DNA of 7,671 nucleotides from Patescibacteria group bacterium (GTDB lineage Bacteria > Patescibacteriota > Minisyncoccia > Phycocordibacterales > PALSA-1337): assembly GCA_004298345.1 (NCBI GenBank), contig SCTV01000013.1:1-7671 (forward strand), written 5' to 3'. Shown here piece after piece: positions 1-5,676 of this stretch (position 1 is its first letter; each line of letters opens with the position of its first letter). The notes under the pieces were generated by a model that was given only the letters and a program-made list of their open reading frames with translations, did not search any database and was not told the origin of the DNA. The position numbers and the translations under genes are program-made.

Positions 1-21
1 AAATCTGGAGATAAATCAACT

Positions 22-51
22 AAAAAAACAGTGACCTACATAAGGCCACTG
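22..51 (-). terminator. Rho-independent terminator after the 2OG-Fe(II) oxygenase gene
   Basis: Read on the minus strand, an 8-bp stem (arms 44-51 and 29-36, with one G-U pair) closes a 7-nt loop and runs straight into seven T residues (complement of 22-28). It starts about 10 nt after the stop codon of the oxygenase gene, the expected place for an intrinsic terminator of that gene. Confidence 0.75.
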
Positions 52-60
52 TAGTGTTTA

Positions 61-891
61 TTACTCCTTCACAAACAACTTTCCAAACTCTTCAAATGGC
101 ATCGTGTAATTGAAGCCTGGGGCAAATTCCTGAAGCCGGCCGGCACCCTTTTTGTTGTATGACGCGGTCTTTGTGAGAGGAATAAAACACACCATCGAAA
201 AACGTCCGTTCACCGCAGTCGCGGGAGTCGCCACCACTCGATGACACAGAGCTTTGAGCTCCCCTTTTGAACGATATTGGAGTTGCATCGAAGTGTTGAT
301 GGTCGTCTGTCCCTCGGCCACCGGCATCGGACGCCAAACACCATCATAATCCAATCGCTCGAGTCCTGACGTGCTCGTGAAGTTGAGAGTAAACCCACTC
401 TTGTCCGTATGCGCTGTCGCTATTTCATCCCCCGCAATGCGACCACCAAAGTAGTGAAGGAATCGAATGATCCACTTACCTTCACCAGAAGCAACTTCAT
501 CTACAAAACCTTCGAGTCCATAGAATTTTTCCACTTCGCGGGCAAATTCCAAAACAAGTGGACGAATGAGAGGTAATAGCGCGACAGTATTTTGGACAAA
601 TTGCATGACCGCCACTTCTCCAGTCTGTATCGCTGTGTCCGCAAGCCAATCTGCCTTGCCCTCAGTAAAATGAAAGTGCTCCTTCAGATCACGAGTGGCT
701 CCGGGTGTTTCCTGTAGCTCATATCCCGAACCTTCTTGGTAAGGAAATTCTAAACGCGTCTGTTTTGGAAGTGCACAAAACGCTTCCCACCATGTCGATG
801 CTCTGACAATACCTGCACTGGCTTCGGGAGGGCATGAGATGGCCACCGAACCCGTCGCTCGCAATTGTTTTATCGATGTTTGTTTTTTCAT
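61..891 (-). CDS. 2OG-Fe(II) oxygenase, isopenicillin N synthase-like
   Basis: Probable non-haem iron dioxygenase using 2-oxoglutarate (or an IPNS-type substrate) and O2; cytosolic, substrate unknown. Numbering from the ATG at 891 (276 aa), the C-terminal half has the full facial triad: H161-T-D163 in AHTDKSGFTLNF and H217 in CHRVV, followed by R230-F-S232, the usual 2-oxoglutarate-carboxylate-binding RxS. A segment RFLHYFG lies just before the core, as in the IPNS-like double-stranded beta helix. The length is close to that of short bacterial members. Start choice: the frame stays open to a TTG at 939 with ATGs at 924 and 915, but the ATG at 891 gives a normal start MKKQTSIKQ directly before the ATGSVAIS segment; no candidate has a good Shine-Dalgarno, so the start is uncertain. 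It is preceded by an inverted repeat that probably ends the upstream gene, so it is likely monocistronic. The fold assignment is strong; the reaction is not known. Confidence 0.85.
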   Translation of the reverse strand: MKKQTSIKQLRATGSVAISCPPEASAGIVRASTWWEAFCALPKQTRLEFPYQEGSGYELQETPGATRDLKEHFHFTEGKADWLADTAIQTGEVAVMQFVQNTVALLPLIRPLVLEFAREVEKFYGLEGFVDEVASGEGKWIIRFLHYFGGRIAGDEIATAHTDKSGFTLNFTSTSGLERLDYDGVWRPMPVAEGQTTINTSMQLQYRSKGELKALCHRVVATPATAVNGRFSMVCFIPLTKTASYNKKGAGRLQEFAPGFNYTMPFEEFGKLFVKE

Positions 892-969
892 AATGTAAAT
901 GGTTATGCTGTCCATAACGAGCATACCAAACACAGACAAACAAAATAGCGAGGGCTCCCTCGGTAAAAG

Positions 970-1038
970 AAATGCCCCGAATTTTCAGACCTAAAACATG
1001 ATTACACGTTCGGTTAAGTAGAAAAATTCGGGGTATTT
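970..1038 (-). terminator. Long-loop inverted repeat, likely terminator of the wHTH-Nudix gene
   Basis: Two 16-nt arms (970-985 and 1023-1038) pair with a single G-U position and have a CCCCGAA/TTCGGGG core. The 37-nt loop holds its own small stem (ACGTG/CATGT with a TAAT loop). On the minus strand the second arm ends in ATTTCTTTT, a moderate T-rich tail. It lies 15 nt after the stop of the Nudix-like gene. The loop is unusually long for a simple terminator, so a processed or structured 3' end is an alternative. Confidence 0.5.
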
Positions 1039-1052
1039 CTCACCTTCATCAT

Positions 1053-1781
1053 TTACAACAACATCTTCTCCCCACTCTGTATCGCCTCATCATAAAAATA
1101 GGGCATCTTGTCTATTTCACCGGCCTTAATAGCCCGAAGTACCGGCACAATATTCCAAATTGAATCAAACTCTCCTGAATCATTTTTAATTGCCTCGTCG
1201 ATAGAAACCCACATGTTGTGACCAAATTCTGTATCCACTTTCAGTGTGCCGGTACTTTTATCCGCATACGCAATAGGAAAAAATACATCAGAAAAAAGTT
1301 TGTCTTTGACATAAATCAGTCTCCGCTCGACACCGAGTACTCGAAATGTCGCATCGAGTCCAGTCTCCGTTTTCAATTTTCTCCTAGCCGCATCTGTAGT
1401 CAGCTCACCTTTCCGTACGATACCACCCATCACCCCGATCTTACCGTACGAAGGATGACTTTTCCGTATCTGATTTAAAATCTCAATTTTTCCATCCACC
1501 ACTCGAGAGACAATAGTAATCACATTGACCTTAAAAAGACTGGCAATTTTTAGCGCATCATCTTCGAGATGTGGATCAGCGACATGTTTTACACCACTAT
1601 CAGATAGTGCGTATCCATCATCTTGCTTCAAAACAAAACCTTTCTTTACCAAAAACTGCAGGTGATAGTTGTACAGATCATTTGCAATTTTTTCGGGCAT
1701 GATTTCGCTATAGCGGAGGGATTTCGCATTCTTTAATCGAGTGAGGATGTGGTTTTGAATCGGTGAAAATTCTTGGGACAT
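1053..1781 (-). CDS. Winged-helix protein fused to a degenerate Nudix domain
   Basis: A 242-residue two-domain protein. Residues 1-68 look like a winged helix-turn-helix (IQNHILTRLKNAKSLRYSE, then NDLYNYHLQFLVKKGFV and a DGYALSDSG wing). Residues 83-205 have the Nudix fold with a recognisable box: G120-x5-E126-x7-R134, then K135-L-K-T138-E139-T-G141-L142. The consensus is R-E-U-x-E-E-x-G-U, so the first glutamate is Lys and the second is Thr; only E139 of the three usual metal ligands remains. The family normally hydrolyses nucleoside diphosphates linked to another moiety. With the box damaged and a DNA-binding-like domain attached, a ligand-sensing regulator (in the spirit of NrtR, but with the domain order reversed) is a plausible inference. 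There is no Shine-Dalgarno before the ATG at 1781. A promoter lies in the short gap to the palindrome upstream. Confidence 0.8.
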   Translation of the reverse strand: MSQEFSPIQNHILTRLKNAKSLRYSEIMPEKIANDLYNYHLQFLVKKGFVLKQDDGYALSDSGVKHVADPHLEDDALKIASLFKVNVITIVSRVVDGKIEILNQIRKSHPSYGKIGVMGGIVRKGELTTDAARRKLKTETGLDATFRVLGVERRLIYVKDKLFSDVFFPIAYADKSTGTLKVDTEFGHNMWVSIDEAIKNDSGEFDSIWNIVPVLRAIKAGEIDKMPYFYDEAIQSGEKMLL

Positions 1782-1803
1782 GGAGGTTGTATTTCAAGGA
1801 CTC

Positions 1804-1832
1804 AGTATACGTATTTTTAAATCGAATGCAAA
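1804..1832 (-). promoter_or_regulatory. Likely sigma-70-type promoter of the wHTH-Nudix gene
   Basis: On the minus strand TTTGCA (1827-1832, four of six matches to TTGACA) is followed after exactly 17 nt by TATACT (1804-1809, five of six matches to TATAAT). This puts transcription start about 15 nt before the ATG at 1781. The -35 box sits inside the 3' arm of the upstream palindrome, so terminator and promoter overlap. Confidence 0.5.
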
Positions 1833-1869
1833 CAAAACGACCGGCATGCCGGTCGTTTTGTTTGCATTC
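1824..1869. terminator. Perfect 46-bp palindrome, probable bidirectional terminator
   Basis: Arms 1824-1846 and 1847-1869 are exact reverse complements with no spacer, centred on GCATGC. As RNA it would fold to about 21 bp with a CAUG loop: a GC-rich core (CGACCGG/CCGGTCG) flanked by AAAACAAAA/TTTTGTTTT tracts that serve as the T-tail in either direction. It begins 4 nt after the stop of the 42-residue basic protein gene, and so most simply terminates that gene. Confidence 0.75.
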
Positions 1870-1873
1870 CCAC

Positions 1874-2002
1874 TTATCTCTTTTTGCCTTTCTTGCTTTT
1901 CTTTGCCGCCAATCTCGCGTTTTTTATCGCTCGACGCTTGGCGGTCTTTTTTGACCGTGTTGTTCTCGCCTTACCTCGAATATCGTGTGCACCTCTTTCC
2001 AT
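1874..2002 (-). CDS. Small highly basic protein, 42 aa
   Basis: A short open frame encoding MERGAHDIRGKARTTRSK (residues 1-18), then a Lys/Arg/Ala tail ending KKSKKGKKR. It contains 11 Lys and 8 Arg (19 of 42) against only one Glu and one Asp, with no Cys, Trp, Tyr or Phe. The composition is that of an RNA- or DNA-binding tail or small ribosome-associated protein, with an Ala/Lys/Arg-rich part (about residues 19-38) that could be helical. Support for a real gene: ATG is the only possible start (an in-frame TAG lies six codons upstream), a weak AGGTAA is 12-17 nt upstream, -10-like boxes lie further upstream, and a strong hairpin follows 4 nt after TAA. I do not recognise a named family; AURKAIP1/COX24-type and Thx-type ribosomal peptides do not match by eye. 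A chance frame is possible, because low-complexity A/G-rich DNA yields such proteins. Confidence 0.65.
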   Translation of the reverse strand: MERGAHDIRGKARTTRSKKTAKRRAIKNARLAAKKSKKGKKR

Positions 2003-2021
2003 GTGTAAAAATATTACCTAA

Positions 2022-2050
2022 TAATCTATCAAGTATACAGGTATTGTGAA
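2022..2050 (-). promoter_or_regulatory. Possible promoter of the 42-aa protein gene
   Basis: Two readings are possible on the minus strand. TATACT at 2032-2037 (five of six to the -10 consensus, same hexamer as the promoter of the next gene) has no good -35. Alternatively TTCACA at 2045-2050 (five of six to TTGACA) is followed after 18 nt by GATTAT at 2021-2026. Either would give a leader of roughly 12-25 nt. Confidence 0.3.
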
Positions 2051-2124
2051 AAATAGATACGGGTATAAAAAACCTACTCGTCAAATACCGTACTAAAGTT
2101 TGCCAGAGATATTCAAATCACTAA

Positions 2125-3039
2125 TTATATTACCAATAAGTAACTGCCTATAAATAATACTGAGATTGCAACAATTCTCTGGATTACGTGTTGTTTGGTA
2201 ACCATTTCTTTATTAATAAATGGGAAAAATAAGGTCAACAATATACCAATTAAAAAGACAAACAATGGCTGAAGTCCGTTTGCCAGATTTACAATAACCA
2301 CTGGCACCAAAAGAGTTGCGTAGTTTGCGAGTAATTTTGCCCCAATATTTATCACCTCATTAAGGACGTTAATGGAAATAACTCCAAAAGAATTACCTCT
2401 CAACACGGAAATAAATTGACTACGATAACTTTTGATAAAGAGGAGCAAAAAAACTGCAACCAAAGTGGCTCCGATATACTCCCAAAACACTGTCGTCCAA
2501 AAACTTTCTTCAAGGGCCACAACCTTAAACACAAGAAAATGAACTGAGATTAAAAACGACGAAAGGAGCATGAGCGATAACACCCTACCCTTTAGACACA
2601 GTTTCGATTTACTAAGATCAATAGATACAAGAATGGATCCGACAATAATACATAGACCGGCGACGATCTTTAAAGAACTAACAGATTCACCGAGTAAAAA
2701 GAAACCTATAACAAATGAAAATACTGGTATGGATTGATAGAGAGGTACGACTGATGAAGCATCCTCTCCATTCAAAGCATAATAATATGGTACAAAAGCG
2801 ATAATCAGCAGTGCTCCATTTAAAATAATAACAACTGCATTAAATAAATTGATTCCCATAATGCTACTGGGTGAGAAAATCAGGATACCGAGAGAAAACA
2901 AAAACCCCACCAATCCAGCAAAAATCGCCAAGACTCCAGTGTTGGTATTTTTCAGATACCGAGCCAAAATATATTTATCGATATGATTGCTGATTGCCCA
3001 CAATAGCGGAGAAAGAAAGGCGAAAAAATACCATGACAT
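2125..3039 (-). CDS. EamA/DMT-superfamily membrane transporter
   Basis: A 304-residue hydrophobic protein with about ten predicted membrane segments (near residues 3-19, 34-55, 64-88, 96-116, 122-141, 152-175, 181-203, 217-238, 241-273 and 285-303), the two-repeat layout of EamA carriers. The first repeat ends with the diagnostic region VVPLYQSIPVFSFVIGFF (97-114), LLGESVSS and a last helix KIVAGLCIIVGSILVS. The second repeat is more diverged (LVPVVIVNLANGLQPLFVF). The family moves small metabolites such as amino acids, nucleosides or drug-like compounds across the inner membrane; the substrate cannot be read from sequence. The start ATG at 3039 gives the usual short N-terminus before helix 1; there is no Shine-Dalgarno, and an extended -10 box ends 6 nt before it. 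No clear terminator follows; a weak bulged stem lies at about 2058-2090. Confidence 0.85.
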   Translation of the reverse strand: MSWYFFAFLSPLLWAISNHIDKYILARYLKNTNTGVLAIFAGLVGFLFSLGILIFSPSSIMGINLFNAVVIILNGALLIIAFVPYYYALNGEDASSVVPLYQSIPVFSFVIGFFLLGESVSSLKIVAGLCIIVGSILVSIDLSKSKLCLKGRVLSLMLLSSFLISVHFLVFKVVALEESFWTTVFWEYIGATLVAVFLLLFIKSYRSQFISVLRGNSFGVISINVLNEVINIGAKLLANYATLLVPVVIVNLANGLQPLFVFLIGILLTLFFPFINKEMVTKQHVIQRIVAISVLFIGSYLLVI

Positions 3040-3045
3040 GAATAA

Positions 3046-3054
3046 AGTGTAGCA
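3046..3054 (-). promoter_or_regulatory. Extended -10 box 6 nt before the EamA gene (leaderless start)
   Basis: The minus strand reads TGC-TACACT, an extended -10 (TGn plus four of six -10 matches), ending 6 nt before the ATG at 3039. Transcription would start at or within a base or two of the start codon. There is no -35 at normal spacing (TTGAAT lies 14 nt upstream), acceptable for extended -10 promoters. The same nonamer precedes the winged-helix gene at 7097. Confidence 0.5.
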
Positions 3055-3087
3055 CTAAAGCAGTGATTCAAAAAGCAATCCATCACA

Positions 3088-3120
3088 AAACAAAACCGCT
3101 TACTAATGGCGGTTTTGTTT
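3088..3120. terminator. 12-bp hairpin terminator after the FN3-PKD gene
   Basis: Arms 3088-3099 and 3109-3120 are exact reverse complements around a 9-nt loop. The stem core is ACCGC/GCGGT, flanked by AAACAAA/TTTGTTT so that either strand ends in a T-rich tract. It lies about 75 nt after the stop of the secreted protein gene and upstream of the EamA promoter, insulating the two. Confidence 0.7.
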
Positions 3121-3194
3121 GAGTTACTTTGTTCATCTGTGCTCACTCTCGTTTCTATTGTCTACTGATAGAAGCCTAGGGACAATCTCACAAA

Positions 3195-4331
3195 CTAGAA
3201 TGCGAGAGTACTGACAGAGAATTCACCCGATGTCTTAGCGTTACCCGAAGCATCCGTCGACTGAGCCTTCATGAAGTACAACGTGTTAGCTTGGAGACCA
3301 CTCAACTTGAGTTCGTGGTCAGTAGTTAACGTGTTGTTACTTACAAATTTCCCAGTCGTAGTACTTGTATCAACAGAAGCTGTCGTTCCAAAGAAGAGTC
3401 GTGAAGTTGCTTTTTCATCTGTCTTCCAGGCGAGAACTATCGCGTCAGCCGAAACACTTACCTTGGCATTACTCATGACCGGAGCTGTCGTATCGACAGG
3501 AGCAGGAGCGGAAACTTTTACTCTGACAGAGTCTGTATCAGTCAAACCTTGATCATCCTTTACGGTAAAGCGGATATTATAAGTGCCGGCAGAAGTATAA
3601 CGATGACTGAATGTGCTGGTTCCTACAAAGGCTGAATCATCTGGACGAGATTGCAAGAGTATTCCGGTATCTCCCCAATCAACCGCGTAGGTCAATACTC
3701 CATTTTCTTTATCGGAAGCAGTGACAGTCCATGTACCTTCCTGATTAATAAGGAGTGAGTCTGGTCCGACAATTTTTTCAATAACCGGAGCTCTGTTTAC
3801 TGATGCTGGGGCAGGCTCTGTCTTGAATGATATCTGTGCAGAAGTAGTTGCATCACCCTGTCTGTCCTTTGAGCCGACTACTACATAGTAAGTCGTATCA
3901 GCTTCAAGCTTCTTTAGATTGATGACGTGATTGGTGATCAATCCTCGGTGAAAGACGGCTGGTGTACTTGAGGCGTTGACTGGCGTAGTAGTGCTAAACC
4001 ATACCGAGCTATTTGCGTGAACATCGGTCATCCAAGTAATCTTTGCTGACTTGTAACTGGTTGAAGTTGCAGTAAGCTCGCTTATGACTGGTGCTACACC
4101 CTTCTCTCCAAGTTTCAGTATTTGAGCTTTAGCGATTCGTGCATGGTACCAATCCATAAATCGAGCAGACAAGCTGGCCTTAGACTCCATCTCAAGATCC
4201 ATCGAACTCTTGTCTTTATTTTCAGCGTCGCGGTCGTCATCCTTTTCTTTTGCAAGACCGACAAGCGGGCTTACCACGAGCATGGTGAGAAGCATTCCAC
4301 TGACAATATATTTTAGGTATACATTTTTCAT
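3195..4331 (-). CDS. Secreted FN3-PKD-FN3 surface protein
   Basis: A 378-residue exported protein. Residues 1-27 are a signal peptide: MKNVYLKY, a hydrophobic core, then SPLVGLA with likely cleavage after A27. Residues 28-60 are a charged, probably flexible linker (KEKDDDRDAENKDK). Three beta-sandwich domains follow: a fibronectin type III-like domain (about 80-172, AKITWMTD and DTTYYVVVGSKD), a PKD domain (about 182-275, with VDWGD 217-221 and the hallmark FSHRYTSAGTYNIRFTVKDD), and a second FN3-like domain (about 282-377, IVLAWKTDEKATSRLFFG and LYFMKAQSTDASGNA). There is no sortase motif, C-terminal anchor or catalytic domain, and it ends with the last strand. Such modules usually mediate adhesion or spacing at the cell surface; host contact in an episymbiotic lifestyle is a possible role, by inference. 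It is flanked by terminators, so it is monocistronic. Confidence 0.88.
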   Translation of the reverse strand: MKNVYLKYIVSGMLLTMLVVSPLVGLAKEKDDDRDAENKDKSSMDLEMESKASLSARFMDWYHARIAKAQILKLGEKGVAPVISELTATSTSYKSAKITWMTDVHANSSVWFSTTTPVNASSTPAVFHRGLITNHVINLKKLEADTTYYVVVGSKDRQGDATTSAQISFKTEPAPASVNRAPVIEKIVGPDSLLINQEGTWTVTASDKENGVLTYAVDWGDTGILLQSRPDDSAFVGTSTFSHRYTSAGTYNIRFTVKDDQGLTDTDSVRVKVSAPAPVDTTAPVMSNAKVSVSADAIVLAWKTDEKATSRLFFGTTASVDTSTTTGKFVSNNTLTTDHELKLSGLQANTLYFMKAQSTDASGNAKTSGEFSVSTLAF

Positions 4332-4391
4332 AGAGATGTAATATTAATTAATAATACTTAAGTGCGAAATGTTGTTTTTGTCACATAAGTC

Positions 4392-4442
4392 GCGCACCAT
4401 GGTTAAATGCGCCCGACCTTTGTACATATACTGAGACGGGCG
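4392..4442 (-). other. Two mutually exclusive stems upstream of the FN3-PKD gene
   Basis: CGCCCG/CGGGCG (4437-4442 with 4410-4415, 21-nt loop) and GCGCA/TGCGC (4408-4412 with 4392-4396, around a CCATGG-containing loop) share bases 4410-4412, so only one can form at a time. They occupy the gap between the tandem terminators and the secreted-protein gene. Whether the region is transcribed is unknown, because I find no convincing promoter for this gene; the stretch nearest the ATG is AT-rich (TAATTAATATTAC). The stems are short, so chance pairing is possible. Confidence 0.3.
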
Positions 4443-4461
4443 AAAAGGAAATAATTACAGG

Positions 4462-4503
4462 AAAAAGCCCCCGATTTTGGAGTACCAAAATCGGGGGCTT
4501 TTT
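4462..4503. terminator. Perfect 19-bp hairpin terminator (second of a tandem pair)
   Basis: Arms 4462-4480 and 4485-4503 are exact reverse complements around an AGTA loop. The stem contains AGCCCCCGATTTTGG and starts with five A and ends with five T, so it works as a terminator on either strand. It follows the hairpin next to the Nudix gene stop by 1 nt. Confidence 0.85.
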
Positions 4504-4546
4504 AGAGCCAAAAACCGCCTAGGTATCCCAGGCGGTTTTTTGCTCT
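4504..4546. terminator. Hairpin terminator abutting the Nudix gene stop (first of a tandem pair)
   Basis: An 11-bp stem AAAAACCGCCT/AGGCGGTTTTT (4510-4520 with 4530-4540) around a 9-nt loop is extended by AGAGC/GCTCT (4504-4508 with 4542-4546) after one mismatch. The outer arm overlaps the last base of the Nudix stop codon. The T-tract on the minus strand follows the GC core inside the stem. Confidence 0.75.
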
Positions 4547-5061
4547 TACTTATCCTTATCATATCCCAGCTCCTTCGCCCGAGCGACGGCTTTATTCAAA
4601 AAATATACCCAGTGGTCAAAGTCTTTGTTCTGATTTCTGGATTCCCAATTTGCTAAAATTTCTTCCGCTGTCGCCCACTCGAGCGTAAATTTCTCATGCT
4701 CTTCGAGCTTAGCCTCGACGAGTGTTGCCGATTTGAGGATGCCGAGAAAGCATGTCGCCTTGGCCACACGATTCACATTCTTGAGAGAGTTGTGATAATG
4801 AGTAAATGCCTCCGCAATCTGCTCGACGTGCAAGAAATCATGCAGACCACTCTCTTCCAGCACTTCCCTGAGCACACCCTGCTTGATGTCTTCGTTTGCA
4901 TCCACCCCTCCAGAAAAAAGTCTGTACAATCCACCGGCGTCATGTTTGCCCACTGCATATTTTTGAGTCGCTGGGTCAAAGACAACCGCGCAACCACCAT
5001 CGCGACGTTCTTCGTTATCGCGTTTGATGCCAAATTCGGGAATAGAAGTTTCAATAGTCAT
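4546..5061 (-). CDS. Nudix hydrolase with intact Nudix box
   Basis: A 171-residue cytosolic hydrolase, probably Mg-dependent, cleaving a nucleoside diphosphate linked to another group; the exact substrate is not readable. The box is perfect: G51-x5-E57-x7-R65-E66-x-x-E69-E70-x-G72-L73 (key part LREVLEESGL). It is preceded by GGCAVVFDPATQKYAVGKH and GGLYRLFSGGV, the usual first strands and the loop before the box, where GGLYRLFSGGV takes the place of the common FPGG. The C-terminal third (EEHEKFTLEWATAEEILANW) is the standard strand and closing helix. The start ATG at 5061 lies 5 nt after the stop of the SGNH hydrolase gene with no Shine-Dalgarno, so the two are almost certainly co-transcribed and perhaps translated by re-initiation. 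It contrasts with the second Nudix-fold protein of this window, whose box is degenerate. Confidence 0.9.
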   Translation of the reverse strand: MTIETSIPEFGIKRDNEERRDGGCAVVFDPATQKYAVGKHDAGGLYRLFSGGVDANEDIKQGVLREVLEESGLHDFLHVEQIAEAFTHYHNSLKNVNRVAKATCFLGILKSATLVEAKLEEHEKFTLEWATAEEILANWESRNQNKDFDHWVYFLNKAVARAKELGYDKDK

Positions 5062-5066
5062 AAAAA

Positions 5067-5648
5067 TTAAAACTGATCCTTGATTTCAGAAAAAATCTTA
5101 GTAAAAAGCTTCTGGTACCCGTTTGCGTTTGGGTGTAGCTTATCATCAAACAAGTCGGTTGTCGTATCTAGGACACCAAACAAATCCACAAACGTTGCCC
5201 CGTGTGTCTCGGCTATTTCTACGAGCACTGCGTTATATTTTTCTATCTCGGTATTCACAAAACGATTTTCTGTCGAATTTTCCATAGCTGGGTCTACTTT
5301 TGTCCCTCCCAGTATGTATATCTTTTTGGTGTATTTTTTGGCCAGCGATACGAGCTCCTCTGTCTTCTGTTTAAACTCAACCAAAGGTATATTGTTTTCA
5401 CTTTTGCCTTGGAGATATTTTGAATCATTTAGACCAAAGGCAAACAAAATGATCGTAGGCTGTATTGATTCAGCCTCGGCAGGAAATCTTTTCAAAACAT
5501 CGCGTACCGTATCCCCACACACACCTCGATTGTAGACGCCGTCATAGTCGGCTACGGGAAATGTTTTGCGGAGTCTCCCCACCCAGCCCAAACCTTCACT
5601 GTCGCAGGCTCCGTATGTAATGCTGTCTCCCCAAATTCCAATTTCCAT
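5067..5648 (-). CDS. SGNH/GDSL-type hydrolase
   Basis: A 193-residue esterase/lipase-fold hydrolase, full length for a minimal SGNH domain. The four conserved blocks are all present: block I G7-D8-S9 (WGDSITYG, nucleophile Ser9), block II G45 (VCGDT), block III G72-L-N74-D75, and block V D169-K-L-H172 (catalytic Asp and His). There is no signal peptide or membrane segment, so it acts in the cytosol, unlike many secreted members. The family removes acyl groups from lipids, sugars or other small molecules; the substrate is unknown. It is first in a two-gene unit with the Nudix hydrolase (5-nt gap), which hints at a shared nucleotide- or coenzyme-linked substrate, by inference only. A TATAGT box ends 10 nt before the ATG at 5648, so any leader would be only a few bases long. 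Confidence 0.9.
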   Translation of the reverse strand: MEIGIWGDSITYGACDSEGLGWVGRLRKTFPVADYDGVYNRGVCGDTVRDVLKRFPAEAESIQPTIILFAFGLNDSKYLQGKSENNIPLVEFKQKTEELVSLAKKYTKKIYILGGTKVDPAMENSTENRFVNTEIEKYNAVLVEIAETHGATFVDLFGVLDTTTDLFDDKLHPNANGYQKLFTKIFSEIKDQF

Positions 5649-5658
5649 AAGTAGATAT

Positions 5659-5664
5659 ACTATA
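5659..5664 (-). promoter_or_regulatory. Possible -10 box of the SGNH-Nudix unit
   Basis: TATAGT on the minus strand (five of six to TATAAT) ends 10 nt before the ATG. There is no -35 at 17 nt and no TGn extension. The surrounding TAGTATAGTATATC allows other registers, so the exact box is uncertain. Confidence 0.35.
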
Positions 5665-5676
5665 CTAAAAGAAGGG

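Noticed and set aside
1053..1781. Calling the wHTH-Nudix protein an active Nudix hydrolase or NrtR
   Set aside because: Two metal-ligand glutamates are replaced, and NrtR has the Nudix domain first and the winged helix last, the reverse of this protein.
1780..2049. Plus-strand open frame of 89 codons across the palindrome
   Set aside because: It is the antisense of the 42-aa basic gene and the terminator; its peptide is Phe/Leu/Ser-rich with no family resemblance.
2058..2090. Inverted repeat TACGG(G)TAT/ATACCGTA as terminator of the EamA gene
   Set aside because: The stem is 8 bp with a bulge and an 18-nt loop, GC-poor, and followed only by a loose T-rich stretch; too weak to call.
3160..3190. 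ATTGTC/GACAAT repeat between the FN3-PKD stop and its terminator
   Set aside because: Six base pairs across an 18-nt loop are expected by chance in a sequence of this length.
4340..4400. 18-codon frame starting ATGGTGCGCGAC before the FN3-PKD gene, as a leader peptide
   Set aside because: No ribosome-binding site, no runs of a regulatory amino acid and no terminator/antiterminator pair placed after it.
4122..5535. Plus-strand frames opposite the FN3-PKD, Nudix and SGNH genes
   Set aside because: They lie antisense to genes with complete conserved motifs and show no domains of their own.
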